Positions 6,126-13,533 of a stretch of 35,673 nt of DNA are shown one piece after another. How positions within the stretch are numbered: the first letter of the stretch is position 1; the number at the start of each line of letters is the position of its first letter. Under the pieces are notes generated by a model, which was given only the letters and a program-made list of their open reading frames with translations, searched no databases and had not been told where the DNA came from. Source of the stretch: DATARH01 sp035648415 (GTDB lineage Bacteria > Pseudomonadota > Alphaproteobacteria > ATCC43930 > CGMCC-115725); contig DASRLO010000033.1 in NCBI GenBank assembly GCA_035648415.1, positions 1 to 35,673 on the forward strand, read 5' to 3'. The translations under genes and the position numbers were made by a program.

Positions 6126-7679
6126 TCAACCCTCTCGCTGAAGCGGTGCCGAGTTAAGATCGAAACCTCCGTGACGTAGCGGATTGTGTTCTTCAATCGC
6201 ATCGTCCTTCGGATCGCGATCGGACGCGAGGATAAGAAGGCCGGTTAACCAGTTCCCCGACTTCGTGTGCCTGACGGCTATATTTGGAACGCTCTTGCTC
6301 GCCTGCAGCCGCTGCACGAAGCCGTTAACCGCTGGAATGGTGCTGTCGCGGAAGCCGGCTTGCCGCGCCCAATCCCGGAACAGCGAGTGGGCATACCCGC
6401 TTTTTATCCCGACGATCTTCTCACCGAGCCTTGGTGCGTCGGCTACATCGACGCGCGCCTCTACCCAAGCAAGAACTGGATCGACGCCGAACAGCCAGTC
6501 GCGCAAGGCACGCTCACTTGATTTCGGGACGGTGAAATTGTGCTGCTGAATGAGGCGCGCCGCACCGGCCACGGCCCATGCGAGCAACAAGTCGGCTTCT
6601 TCTTGGCCGATCCTGATTCCTATGTTTTCGATACGCTCATTTTCCGGGATAACACGATTGAAGGTGACGACCAGCAAACGACGCTGCACCCCTCGATCCA
6701 TGCCGCCGGCAAAGGTCGGCAGGGTATTGGTGGCAAAAACGTGTTGGGCGATCGGGCGGAAAGTGAACGCGCTCCGGTAGACATCACGGCCGGTAACGGG
6801 CTCGCCGGTGACAACCGACTTGAACGCGTCGCTCGCGATCGCTGATGAACCGGAAAGCTCGTCGGCGGCATTCAATAATTTGCTGGCGAGCTGAACGATG
6901 AAACGGTCGTCGCCGACCTTCGCAGCCGTGACGGACGCAATGGCTGAGGATGGAAGTATGCCCCTGATCAAATCGAGGATCTGGCTTTTGCCGTTCTCCG
7001 CCGTCTCTCCCTTCAGAACGATAGCCTTGGGCTGGCGCAATTTCGTGGCAAAGCCAAGCGCCGCCGATCCTGCCACCTCAGCGATAAGTTTCTTCTTCTC
7101 TCCCGCATCCGCGTCTCCCATGAAGACACCACCCAGCAGCTTACCGAGCATCGAGTTTTCCGGCGGTTCCCCGGCGCGGATGCCGGATCGCCACCGGCCG
7201 GGCAGAACATGGCGACACCGATGCTCGCGGTCGTGAGGAAATATGCGCGGCTGGCCGTCCGCACCGAAGGCTATGAAACCTGAGGCACAATTGATGCCCG
7301 CCGGGGCCTGCCCAAAGAAGCCGGGCCGGGCAAGGATCGCGCGCATTTCGTGAAGGACGCTGTCGACGCGTCCCTTGCCAAGTTTGACGTTGGAGATTTC
7401 ATGCGCCGGGGTTTCAAACGTTGCCCCGTCGTAGAGGTGAACCGCACGGCGCTTTGTTGTCTCGTTGATCTCGTCCCAAGCTGAGCCTGTGTAATGCCAG
7501 AAGCAGCCATCGTCGAATATTATCTCGCCGAATTCTTTGCGCAGGTCTCTGGCCACTCGCTCGGCCATCTCGACGTCACTACCGATTAGCAGCCGTTGAC
7601 GTTTGGCGGCCACCAGATCGTCGCCGGGCACATACTCGGATGCGCCCTCAACCTCGGCACGGATTTCCGCCTCGCTCAT
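6126..7679 (-). CDS. SF3 (D5/P4-like) phage replicative helicase
   Basis: A 517-residue protein starting at ATG 7679, which overlaps the primase stop (ATGA). An in-frame start 67 codons earlier would lie inside the primase gene and adds only Arg-rich shadow sequence. Walker A is GETAENGKS (residues 224-232), Walker B NAADEL (Asp273-Glu274), sensor VFATNTLP (Asn318), and the basic GMDRGVQRRLL segment (327-336) carries the arginine-finger candidates. TGEPVTGRDVYRSA is a typical segment of the D5/P4 primase-helicase family. It would unwind island DNA as a hexamer, fed by the adjacent primase. The gene appears intact. Confidence 0.92.
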   Translation of the reverse strand: MSEAEIRAEVEGASEYVPGDDLVAAKRQRLLIGSDVEMAERVARDLRKEFGEIIFDDGCFWHYTGSAWDEINETTKRRAVHLYDGATFETPAHEISNVKLGKGRVDSVLHEMRAILARPGFFGQAPAGINCASGFIAFGADGQPRIFPHDREHRCRHVLPGRWRSGIRAGEPPENSMLGKLLGGVFMGDADAGEKKKLIAEVAGSAALGFATKLRQPKAIVLKGETAENGKSQILDLIRGILPSSAIASVTAAKVGDDRFIVQLASKLLNAADELSGSSAIASDAFKSVVTGEPVTGRDVYRSAFTFRPIAQHVFATNTLPTFAGGMDRGVQRRLLVVTFNRVIPENERIENIGIRIGQEEADLLLAWAVAGAARLIQQHNFTVPKSSERALRDWLFGVDPVLAWVEARVDVADAPRLGEKIVGIKSGYAHSLFRDWARQAGFRDSTIPAVNGFVQRLQASKSVPNIAVRHTKSGNWLTGLLILASDRDPKDDAIEEHNPLRHGGFDLNSAPLQREG

Positions 7680-8668
7680 GGAATCGCGAGATCGTTGAAA
7701 TCGCCGCGGCCTTCCGGTGGCATGATGATCCGCACCTTTCGCCCGTAAGCAGACCATCGCCGGGCTGCGGCATAAGCATTGCTCAATCCCGCTAGATCGC
7801 GATCGGCAGCGATTAAAATCTCGCGCACACAGCCGGGTAAGAGCAGCTTTGGCATGTTGCCGGAAGAGACGGCGGCCCAACCTGGCAAACCCATCGCCTG
7901 CGCAACAGACAACGTTGTTTCAATGCCCTCGCCAATGATCAGGATTTGGCCGGTCGGCGCGAGTGGGATTGATGCGCCCTCGATGGAGCCAAGCGACATC
8001 CTGGCCGGGTCAAGATCGGCTTTGCCCCGACCATCGGCGCGAAGGAACGTCCGGTGTATCGCCGTCGCATGCTCCATGCGACCCGCAATCACCACAGCAG
8101 CAACCAACATCGGATGAAACTGGCTGTCGGCAGGGTGTTTCCCGGTGGCGAAGCGCAGCGACAAAGGTAGCGGCCCGCTATAGCCGCGATGACGCAAATA
8201 CGTTTCGGCCACGGTTCCAGCGATGGGTCGCGAGCGCCGCCAGATTGCGAGCGCCGCCTGTTGAGCTGCCGCTACTTTCTCAGCACGAGCGACCTGTTTC
8301 TGTTGCTGCCGGGGCGGTAGGGGCGATATCGCCTCTTCGGGCGGCCGTCCCTTGTCGAGAAGCGATAAAGCACTAAGCGCCAGATGCTCGCCTGAGGGCC
8401 TTTTCCGCGCCGCGCGGGAGAGAGGCTGTCGAGCTTTATACGGCTCCCCGCTCTCGCGGCTGGCGGCCAGGCCCGCTTTCGTCAGCGCGGCCCACAGATC
8501 GGCTTGCGTACACCCGCCAGCGGCGCAGTAGAGCAACGTCCTGTTGTCGCGTTCGGTGACACAGAAGCCGCTCTTGTAGCCGCAGCTCGGGCATTGACCG
8601 TGCCACTCGCCATCGCGCACCCGACGCAAGCGGAGAGCGCGCGCAACTATCTCGGCGCGCGCCATCAT
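7676..8668 (-). CDS. Phage DNA primase with zinc finger and Toprim domain
   Basis: A 330-residue primase. The N-terminal zinc-binding segment has CPSC (Cys26, Cys29) and CAAGGC (Cys48, Cys53). The C-terminal Toprim domain has the acidic strand IIGEGIETTL (Glu247) and the paired aspartates AADRD (Asp289, Asp291) that bind metal for primer synthesis. The start overlaps the preceding stop at 8665 and its stop overlaps the helicase start, so primase and helicase are translated together. In many alphaproteobacterial prophages the same pair forms the replication module. Either of two adjacent ATGs (8668 or 8665) could be the start. Confidence 0.9.
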   Translation of the reverse strand: MMARAEIVARALRLRRVRDGEWHGQCPSCGYKSGFCVTERDNRTLLYCAAGGCTQADLWAALTKAGLAASRESGEPYKARQPLSRAARKRPSGEHLALSALSLLDKGRPPEEAISPLPPRQQQKQVARAEKVAAAQQAALAIWRRSRPIAGTVAETYLRHRGYSGPLPLSLRFATGKHPADSQFHPMLVAAVVIAGRMEHATAIHRTFLRADGRGKADLDPARMSLGSIEGASIPLAPTGQILIIGEGIETTLSVAQAMGLPGWAAVSSGNMPKLLLPGCVREILIAADRDLAGLSNAYAAARRWSAYGRKVRIIMPPEGRGDFNDLAIP

Positions 8669-8946
8669 CGGGAGGCAACCAACCGCAATGCCGACTGGAC
8701 GCCGGAATTCAGGCGTTGGCCGATTGCAACGGCCTCCCCGCGGCGCGCGTCATAAAGGAGTTGAAGCCCAAAATCCTGCGCACATTTCCAATGCAGCCAG
8801 AGACAATAGTGATCGGAAAAGTGCCAATAGATCGTCGGGTCTGCGAGCGATCGATCGCACCACGAACAATGTTCGGGTGGCTCGCCTCGGCCCAAAGGGA
8901 AGTTTTGAAACTTACTGGCGGGATCGGCTGAGTATATCACCGCCAT
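8665..8946 (-). CDS. Small Cys/His-rich phage protein, 93 aa
   Basis: The start is ATG 8946, preceded by AGGAGG at good spacing. An earlier in-frame GTG at 8964 lies before that ribosome site. Central residues hold CSWC and, after about 20 residues rich in aromatics, HYCLWLHWKC, a pattern consistent with a zinc-binding knuckle. The stop overlaps the primase ATG (ATGA). The family is not recognised. Its place directly before the primase suggests a role in replication or its control, by inference from context only. Confidence 0.6.
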   Translation of the reverse strand: MAVIYSADPASKFQNFPLGRGEPPEHCSWCDRSLADPTIYWHFSDHYCLWLHWKCAQDFGLQLLYDARRGEAVAIGQRLNSGVQSALRLVASR

Positions 8947-9092
8947 GTCGAGCCTCCTTCGCACGGCTCTGGCGCGATCACTCTGATTTTGCTAGGAATG
9001 TTGCCGTTGCCGCTTTGACGATCTGCCCGGTGGCCGCCTGCCAGCGGTGCCGGGTTTCGTCGTCTTTTGAGCCGCCTTCGATCGCCGTCCAT
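8937..9092 (-). CDS. Small coupled phage ORF, 51 aa
   Basis: Its ATG lies in a TGATG overlap with the stop of the HTH gene (9092-9094), and its TGA lies just inside the start of the next gene (8946), giving a 10-base overlap. The product is basic at the N-terminus (MDGDRRRLKRRRNPAPLAGG) and ends CEGGSTWR. The ribosome site for the next gene is inside its 3' end. The neat fit at both ends is the main support. No family is recognised. Confidence 0.45.
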   Translation of the reverse strand: MDGDRRRLKRRRNPAPLAGGHRADRQSGNGNIPSKIRVIAPEPCEGGSTWR

Positions 9093-9304
9093 CAGACGTC
9101 TGCCTTGACGGCACCGAAATGCCGCCTAAGGGAGAGGCGGGACGCTACCCAAAGACCACCAATTTTCTTGGCCGGGATGCCTCCCGTTTCGAGGTAGTAG
9201 AAAGCCTTGCGACGCGAAACGCCAATCTCGTTGGCAATGGCCTCTGCGCCCCAGAGCAAATCATCGCTGAGGGTGTTCTCAATCGAAACATTCGTATCTG
9301 ACAT
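9092..9304 (-). CDS. AlpA/excisionase-like helix-turn-helix protein
   Basis: A 70-residue protein. LLWGAEAIANEIGVSRRKAFYYLE forms the two HTH helices and GGIPAKKIGGLWVASRLSLRRHF the wing and final helix, the pattern of the small AlpA/Xis DNA-binding family. These proteins switch on or direct excision of prophages and satellites. The start ATG at 9304 is preceded at 9315-9335 by a 7-bp-arm dyad that could be its own operator. The 51-residue ORF follows with a TGATG overlap. Confidence 0.8.
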   Translation of the reverse strand: MSDTNVSIENTLSDDLLWGAEAIANEIGVSRRKAFYYLETGGIPAKKIGGLWVASRLSLRRHFGAVKADV

Positions 9305-9314
9305 GAAATCCTCG

Positions 9315-9335
9315 GCATCAGATTTAAACTGATGC
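9315..9335. promoter_or_regulatory. Dyad upstream of the HTH gene (candidate operator)
   Basis: GCATCAG-ATTTAAA-CTGATGC is a perfect 7-bp-arm dyad with a symmetric AT centre. It ends 11 bp before the HTH start codon on the minus strand. Autoregulation by the HTH protein is an inference. Confidence 0.5.
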
Positions 9336-9387
9336 GAGGTCTATCGACTTCAAAAGCCCTCGTCAAAAATCCCAAAATCGCGGAGAT

Positions 9388-9969
9388 TTATTTTCCGGGA
9401 TTTTTAGGAGGCCTGCCTCGACGCCTTGCGGGATATTGTTCCTTGTAGAGGGTTCTGAAGTGAGTGGAGCTGACTTTATTACCATAACGTTTTTTGATAT
9501 ACGCCCACGCGCGCTTGATATTCAATTCTTGGCCTAAGTCTTTCGATTCTTTTTCATACTCAAGTATAGCCCGAAGAGTATCTTTTTTTGACACTTTCCG
9601 CGACGGGTTGTTGTCGCTCGCAATTGTGCCGAACCTTTCACTCCACAATTGATCGACCCAATCTCGCGCCTGCTGCAAAAAATCGCTATACGATCGACGC
9701 TCACATTCCTCATCCTGCGAAATTGCTTCCTCGCCGGTCGCGACGGCAATGTTGCCGCTGCTGTCCACCGTCAAATCCCAGGTCTCGGGGTCTAGCCGCA
9801 ATGATTTGTGGGTCGCTACCAAAGCTTTTTTAAATTCCTGCTCCAGAACCCCCTTCTCAAGGCCTTCGGCTGCGGATAGGCCGGGAGGCCTTTCCGCCTT
9901 CAGGCTCAGTGCGTGAAGGCGGCTCCAATCTCCTGCTATCGGAATAGATTGTGCAGTTTGGGAGTGCAT
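9388..9969 (-). CDS. Hypothetical phage protein with AT-hook-like tail, 193 aa
   Basis: It starts at ATG 9969 and is the outermost island gene next to the tRNA. The sequence is noticeably more AT-rich than its neighbours. The N-terminal half is acidic. The C-terminal half (from about 128) is basic and helical (KKDTLRAILEYEKESKDLG, KRAWAYIKKRYG), and the last residues ARRRGRPPKNPGK contain the RGRP core of an AT-hook, which binds the minor groove of AT-rich DNA. It occupies the place where an integrase is often found, but none of the tyrosine or serine recombinase catalytic motifs is visible. Function unknown. Confidence 0.55.
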   Translation of the reverse strand: MHSQTAQSIPIAGDWSRLHALSLKAERPPGLSAAEGLEKGVLEQEFKKALVATHKSLRLDPETWDLTVDSSGNIAVATGEEAISQDEECERRSYSDFLQQARDWVDQLWSERFGTIASDNNPSRKVSKKDTLRAILEYEKESKDLGQELNIKRAWAYIKKRYGNKVSSTHFRTLYKEQYPARRRGRPPKNPGK

Positions 9970-10168
9970 GGCACCAATTGTATCTATTTCTCGCTAAATA
10001 ACAATATGTGGTAAACAAGCGAGCGCGCCCATGTTGCAGGGTATGTTGCAAGGAATGGCCGGTATCGGCTGAAAATCCGCAGAAACGCTTGCCAGTTGTC
10101 GCAATTGGCTGCGACATGAAAAAGGGCCGCTTTCGCGGCCGATTTCACGCTAACTTATTGATACGCCT
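9970..10168. other. Island end region beside tRNA-Met
   Basis: These 199 bp hold the tRNA terminator (10118-10140) and no convincing gene. Short frames on both strands have no start context or recognisable content. The attachment junction should lie at or just left of 10169, but no second copy of the tRNA 3' end occurs in the window. Confidence 0.5.
10118..10140 (-). terminator. Intrinsic terminator after tRNA-Met
   Basis: Read on the minus strand, GGCCGC-GAAA-GCGGCC is followed by C and TTTTT, a classic hairpin plus T-run, about 30 bp past the tRNA 3' end. The GAAA tetraloop adds stability. Confidence 0.8.
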
Positions 10169-10245
10169 TGGTAGCGGGGGAGGGATTTGAACCCCCGACC
10201 TTGGGATTATGATTCCCCTGCTCTAACCAACTGAGCTACCCCGCC
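10169..10245 (-). tRNA. tRNA-Met (CAT), elongator
   Basis: A 77-base cloverleaf with an encoded CCA. The acceptor is GGCGGGG against CCCCGCT (a G-U pair at the first position). The D arm has AGCTCAGTTGGTTAGAGC, the anticodon loop ATCATAA, and the T arm GGGGG-TTCAAAT-CCCTC. The GGCGGGG acceptor matches the alphaproteobacterial elongator methionine tRNA rather than the initiator or the lysidine-type isoleucine tRNA. The lowest anticodon-stem pair is G-A, a mismatch, and loop position 32 is A. The 3' end faces the island, making it the likely integration site. Confidence 0.93.
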
Positions 10246-10278
10246 GACCGGGGCGTATCGAGGGGCGGCATATAGGGG

Positions 10279-11412
10279 CTATGCAGCCGCGGGGTCAAGA
10301 TTGCGCCGGATCCAGCCGCCGCCGAGCACGCGGTCGCCGTCGTAAAGGACCGCCGCCTGCCCCGGCGCGACCGCACCGGCCGGGCCACCAAGGACGAGGT
10401 CGGCCGTCCCGCCATCCGCACCGGCGTAAAGCGTCGCCGGCACCGGCGGCTGCGTCGAGCGCAGCTTGGCGCCGACCGCCCGGCCCTCGCCGGCGGCCAG
10501 CCCCGCACCGAGCCAGTTCAATTCGCCGAGCCGCACCCGCGTCGCGGCGAGCGCGCTGTAGGGGCCGACGACGACGCGCCGCCGCGCCGGATCGAGTCGC
10601 AGCACGTACAGCGGCTCCGCGCCGGCGATGCCGATCCCCTTGCGCTGGCCGACGGTGAAATGGGCGATGCCGCGATGCCGGCCGAGCACGTTCCCTGCCG
10701 CATCGACAATGTCGCCCGGCTCGCCGGCCCGCGGCCGCAGCCGGGTGACGATATCGGCGTAGGAGCCCTGCGGCACAAAGCAGATATCCTGGCTGTCCGG
10801 CTTGCCGGCGACCGGCAGATCGAACTCGCGCGCCAAGGCGCGGGTCTCGTCCTTGGTCATGCCGCCGAGCGGGAAGCGCAGGAATTCGAGCTCGTCGCGG
10901 GTCGTGCGGTAGAGGAAATAGCTCTGGTCGCGGGCGATATCAGCGGCGCGATACAGCGCCGGCCCGTCATCGTCGCGCCGCCGCCGCGCGTAATGGCCGG
11001 TCGCCAAGGCGCTGGCGCCGAGATCGCGCGCGGTGCCGAGCAGGTCGCGGAACTTGACCAGTTCGTTGCAGCGGATGCACGGGATCGGCGTCTCGCCGTT
11101 TCCGTAGCTGTCGGCGAAATCCTCGATCACCGCCTCGCGGAAGCGCGCCTCGTAATCGAGCACGTAATGCGGGATGCCGAGCCGCCGGGCGACATCCGCC
11201 GCGTCGCGCACATCCTGACCGGCGCAGCACGCGCCCTTCTTCCCGGTCGCGGCGCCGTGGTCGTAAAGCTGCAAGGTGATGCCGACGACGTCGTGCCCGG
11301 CGCGCGCCAGCAGCGCCGCGGTCAGCGACGAATCGACCCCGCCCGACATCGCCACGACGATGCGGTGGTCGGCCGGGTTGCCGGGAAGATCAAAATCGTC
11401 GAGCGTGCTCAT
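10279..11412 (-). CDS. mnmA: tRNA-specific 2-thiouridylase MnmA
   Basis: A 377-residue PP-loop ATPase that adds sulfur to the wobble uridine U34 of Lys, Glu and Gln tRNAs in the cytoplasm, receiving sulfur from the IscS/Tus relay. The nucleotide-binding loop is SGGVDSS (residues 23-29). The catalytic cysteines are in PCIRCNELVKF (Cys115; Cys112 is nearby) and DSQDICF (Cys211). GQRKGIG and the C-terminal beta-barrel are normal for the family. It starts at ATG 11412, 33 bp upstream of the tRNA-Met gene in the same direction, and may be cotranscribed with it. A phased repeat array lies directly upstream. Confidence 0.97.
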   Translation of the reverse strand: MSTLDDFDLPGNPADHRIVVAMSGGVDSSLTAALLARAGHDVVGITLQLYDHGAATGKKGACCAGQDVRDAADVARRLGIPHYVLDYEARFREAVIEDFADSYGNGETPIPCIRCNELVKFRDLLGTARDLGASALATGHYARRRRDDDGPALYRAADIARDQSYFLYRTTRDELEFLRFPLGGMTKDETRALAREFDLPVAGKPDSQDICFVPQGSYADIVTRLRPRAGEPGDIVDAAGNVLGRHRGIAHFTVGQRKGIGIAGAEPLYVLRLDPARRRVVVGPYSALAATRVRLGELNWLGAGLAAGEGRAVGAKLRSTQPPVPATLYAGADGGTADLVLGGPAGAVAPGQAAVLYDGDRVLGGGWIRRNLDPAAA

Positions 11413-11455
11413 CGTCGAAATCTCGAATCTTCATAGGGGCTTACGGTGTCGTCCT

Positions 11456-11527
11456 CAGCAGAATAACAGCGACATTATCAGCGGAAAAACAGCGGAATAT
11501 CAGCGGCGAAACAGCGGAAACAGCCGG
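11456..11527. repeat. 11-bp-phased CAGCGG array, seven copies
   Basis: CAGC(A/G)(G/A) hexamers begin at 11456, 11467, 11479, 11490, 11501, 11512 and 11521 (the last is CAGCCG), with AT-rich spacers of mostly five bases. The period of 11 places every copy on one face of the helix. The array lies 44-115 bp upstream of mnmA. There is no known repeat family that I can name. Confidence 0.7.
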
Positions 11528-11583
11528 CGGCGCTATCGATTCGATCCGACACTTAATAGAACAAAGAGGGTACATCGGTCAAG

Positions 11584-12255
11584 TCAATTCGGCGCGTCGA
11601 GGCCCATCTGCCAGAAATCGGCTTCGAGCCGCGTCGCCATCGCGAAGCTCGCCGCCAGCGCCGGGAAGCGGCCTTCGCCGCCGCGCCGGGCGAATTGCTC
11701 GTCGAGCGCGGCTTTCGCGTCCCCGGCCAGCGCCTGGTATTCGGCGCCGGCATACATGTCGAGCCAGCTTTTGTAGCGGTTGCCATCGAGCCGGGTCGCC
11801 GGATCGGCCATCCGCTCGGCCGCGATCTCGGCATAGCCGATGACGCAGGGCGCCAGAGCGACTTCGAGGTCGAGCCGGTCGCCGGCGAGGCCGCGGTCGA
11901 GCACGAAGCGGGTATAGGCGATCGTCTGCAGCGCCTCGGGCGCGGCCTGCATCGCCGCCACGTCGATGCCCCAGCCGCGGCAATACTCGACATGCAGGCC
12001 GAGCTCGACATCGAGCGTCGCGGCGACGAGGCTTTGCGCGCGGCGCATCTCGGCGAGCGTGTCGGATTTGTAGATCGCCAGCCCCCAGGCCCGCGCGAAA
12101 TGCAGCAGGAACAGATAGTCCTGGATCAGGTAATGGCGGAACACGGCTTCGGCCAGGTCGCCGGTCGCCAAGCGCAGCACGAAAGGATGACGGGTATAGG
12201 ACGGCCAGGTCGGCCCCGCCGCGGCGACGAGCCTGTCGAAAATCCGCTTGGCCAT
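11584..12255 (-). CDS. tenA: TenA-family aminopyrimidine aminohydrolase (thiaminase II)
   Basis: A 223-residue all-helical protein. TenA hydrolyses aminomethyl- or formylamino-pyrimidines from degraded thiamine so that the pyrimidine can be reused. The catalytic Cys137 is in VALAPCVIGYAEI, Asp46 in LIQDYLFL, and Glu211 in ATRLEADFW, matching the family's active-site layout. The start ATG 12255 is preceded by AGGA at a suitable distance. The in-frame TTG at 12261 adds only two residues. No other thi genes are in view, so it is a stand-alone salvage gene. Confidence 0.9.
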   Translation of the reverse strand: MAKRIFDRLVAAAGPTWPSYTRHPFVLRLATGDLAEAVFRHYLIQDYLFLLHFARAWGLAIYKSDTLAEMRRAQSLVAATLDVELGLHVEYCRGWGIDVAAMQAAPEALQTIAYTRFVLDRGLAGDRLDLEVALAPCVIGYAEIAAERMADPATRLDGNRYKSWLDMYAGAEYQALAGDAKAALDEQFARRGGEGRFPALAASFAMATRLEADFWQMGLDAPN

Positions 12256-12275
12256 GAACAACGGTCCTAAAAAAT

Positions 12276-12303
12276 CGTCTTACCCGCAAAAGCGGGAAAG
12301 ACG
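12276..12303. repeat. Interspersed palindrome (CCCGC-AAAA-GCGGG type)
   Basis: CGTCTT-A-CCCGC-AAAA-GCGGG-A-AAGACG forms a 12-bp stem with one mismatch. It belongs to the same family as the units at 19537-19649 and 28235-28312, which share the CCCCGCTTTCGCGGGG and AGACG parts. Here it lies between tenA and the NHL gene and may also act as a stem-loop terminator. Confidence 0.65.
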
Positions 12304-12370
12304 ACGGAAATAACAACCCGTGGCAAGGTTCGATCGATTTTCGGCCAGCCTCTCAGGTGTGTTGCCGGGT

Positions 12371-13342
12371 TCAGCTCGTCTTCACCAGCTTTTGCAGGCT
12401 CCTGAGGCCCGGCGGCAGTTGCTCGCCCTTGGCGCGGACGCGGCGGCCCCAATTGGTGAAGCTCACCTCGCCGACATAGATGTCGCCGCGCGAGTCGACC
12501 GAGATGCCGTGCGGCGAGATGAACTGGCCGGTGTCGAGCCCGGCGTGCTCGTGGCCGAGCCGCGCCAGCAACTTGCCGTCATGGGTGTAGATGCTGACCC
12601 GCGGCCCGCAGCCCGGCAGGTCGATGTTGACCGCCATGTCGGGGCCGATCTCGCCGATATACATGCGGCCCGCTTTGCCCGGCTCGAGATAGAGGCCGGA
12701 AGGCCGGTGCATATTGTTCCACTGGCTTTCATACTTGCCGTTGCCGTCGAACACCTGGACGCGGTGGTTCTCGCGGTCGGCGACGTAGACGTAGCCGTCG
12801 GGGTCGCAGCACACATTGTGCGCGATGTTGAACTGGCCGGGGTCGGTGCCGGGCTCGCCCCACGACATCAGCAGCTTGCCGTCCGGGGCGAATTTGTGGA
12901 CCCGCGAATTGCCGTAGCCGTCCGACACGTAAATGCTGTTCCCATCGGGCGACATCGCGGTGTGGGTGCAGCGGTGAAACGGCTCGCCCGACATATAGGG
13001 CGCCGGCTTGCCGGGAATGCCGATGGTCAGCAGCACCTTGCCGTCCAATGTGCATTGGCGGACGGTGTGGTCGCCGTCGTCGGTCAGCCAGATCGTGCCG
13101 TCCGGCGCCATGAACACGCCGTGCGGCCGCTGAAAGACGCCCTCGCCCCAGGTGCGCAGCAAATTGCCGCCGCGGTCGAACACGCACATCGGGTGCTCGC
13201 CGCGGTTGAAGGCATAGACGTTGTCGTCCCGGTCGACGCCGACCGCGGCGACGTCGGCGTTGAACTCCATGCCCGCCGGCAGCTTGGCCCAGCCGTCGCG
13301 AACCTCGTAGCGATAACCGTCGGTTCCCAGCACGACCGCCAT
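12371..13342 (-). CDS. NHL-repeat six-bladed beta-propeller protein
   Basis: A 323-residue protein of NHL repeats, related to peptidyl-alpha-hydroxyglycine alpha-amidating lyase-like proteins. Repeats recur about every 45-50 residues, with PHGVFMAPDGTIWLTD, HTAMSPDGNSIYVSD, AHNVCCDPDGYVYVAD, and PHGISVDSRGDIYVGE each followed by N/H-R-VQ/HKF. No signal peptide or membrane segment is seen, so it should be cytosolic. The start is ATG 13342 with GGAGG eight bases ahead. Another in-frame start at 13363 lies upstream of that ribosome site. The enzymatic activity cannot be told from sequence, because NHL folds serve many roles. Confidence 0.75.
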   Translation of the reverse strand: MAVVLGTDGYRYEVRDGWAKLPAGMEFNADVAAVGVDRDDNVYAFNRGEHPMCVFDRGGNLLRTWGEGVFQRPHGVFMAPDGTIWLTDDGDHTVRQCTLDGKVLLTIGIPGKPAPYMSGEPFHRCTHTAMSPDGNSIYVSDGYGNSRVHKFAPDGKLLMSWGEPGTDPGQFNIAHNVCCDPDGYVYVADRENHRVQVFDGNGKYESQWNNMHRPSGLYLEPGKAGRMYIGEIGPDMAVNIDLPGCGPRVSIYTHDGKLLARLGHEHAGLDTGQFISPHGISVDSRGDIYVGEVSFTNWGRRVRAKGEQLPPGLRSLQKLVKTS

Positions 13343-13367
13343 GACATTTCCTCCGTTTATCAAATGC

Positions 13368-13387
13368 GGCCGCGCCTCCGCGCGGCC
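13368..13387. repeat. 7-bp-arm hairpin
   Basis: GGCCGCG and CGCGGCC pair around CCTCCG. On the minus strand it lies in the 5' leader of the NHL gene, directly ahead of its ribosome site region. Confidence 0.5.
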
Positions 13388-13395
13388 TACGGCCC

Positions 13396-13417
13396 TGCGC
13401 GCCTAATTAGGCGCGCA
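13396..13417. repeat. Perfect 22-bp palindrome
   Basis: The left half TGCGCGCCTAA is the exact reverse complement of the right half TTAGGCGCGCA with no spacer. An unspaced perfect palindrome between divergent genes is more like a protein-binding site than an RNA hairpin. Confidence 0.8.
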
Positions 13418-13434
13418 ATCGTTAAGTCCCTTTA

Positions 13435-13498
13435 GCCTGCTCCCGCACCCGGCCACCCAACGAGTGTGCTAATTGGATGGCCGGGTGGGGGAGCGGGC
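13435..13498. repeat. Imperfect 25-bp inverted repeat with 14-base loop
   Basis: The left arm is 13435-13459 and the right arm 13474-13498. They pair at 22 of 25 positions around a loop beginning ACGAG. The T-poor flanks argue against a simple terminator. It lies 36 bp upstream of pdxJ. Confidence 0.75.
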
Positions 13499-13533
13499 TG
13501 GAACTGCCACCGTCAAGAAACTAAGATAGTGCG

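Larger units (their letters stand above)
1..10168. mobile_element. Phage-derived island (decayed prophage or phage satellite) next to tRNA-Met
   Basis: The stretch holds a terminase large subunit, a baseplate hub protein, a Toprim primase, an SF3 helicase, an AlpA-like HTH protein and many small ATGA-coupled genes. It ends at a tRNA-Met gene whose 3' end points into it, the usual layout for integration into a tRNA 3' end. Transcription is in two convergent arms, rightward to 4483 and leftward from 9969. No portal, capsid, tail-tube, tape-measure or integrase gene is visible. The left end lies outside the window, so missing genes could be there. The second attachment copy cannot be tested here. 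Confidence 0.8.
13343..13533. other. Divergent intergenic region with three dyads
   Basis: This 191-bp gap between the leftward NHL gene and rightward pdxJ holds, in order, a short hairpin (13368-13387), a perfect 22-bp palindrome (13396-13417) and a long imperfect inverted repeat (13435-13498). No gene is visible. Confidence 0.7.

Noticed and set aside
5954..6202. Minus-strand ORF of 82 codons in the gap after the helicase
   Set aside because: It overlaps the helicase 3' end in another frame, has no ribosome site and encodes no recognisable sequence.
9388..9969. Integrase at the tRNA-proximal end
   Set aside because: The 193-residue protein lacks the catalytic residues of tyrosine or serine recombinases. 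Its basic tail is only AT-hook-like.
9857..10117. Minus-strand ORF of 86 codons at the island end
   Set aside because: It overlaps the start of the 193-residue gene out of frame and shows no recognisable content.
11456..11527. CRISPR array
   Set aside because: The unit is about 11 bp with six conserved bases, far shorter than CRISPR repeats, and there are no cas genes.
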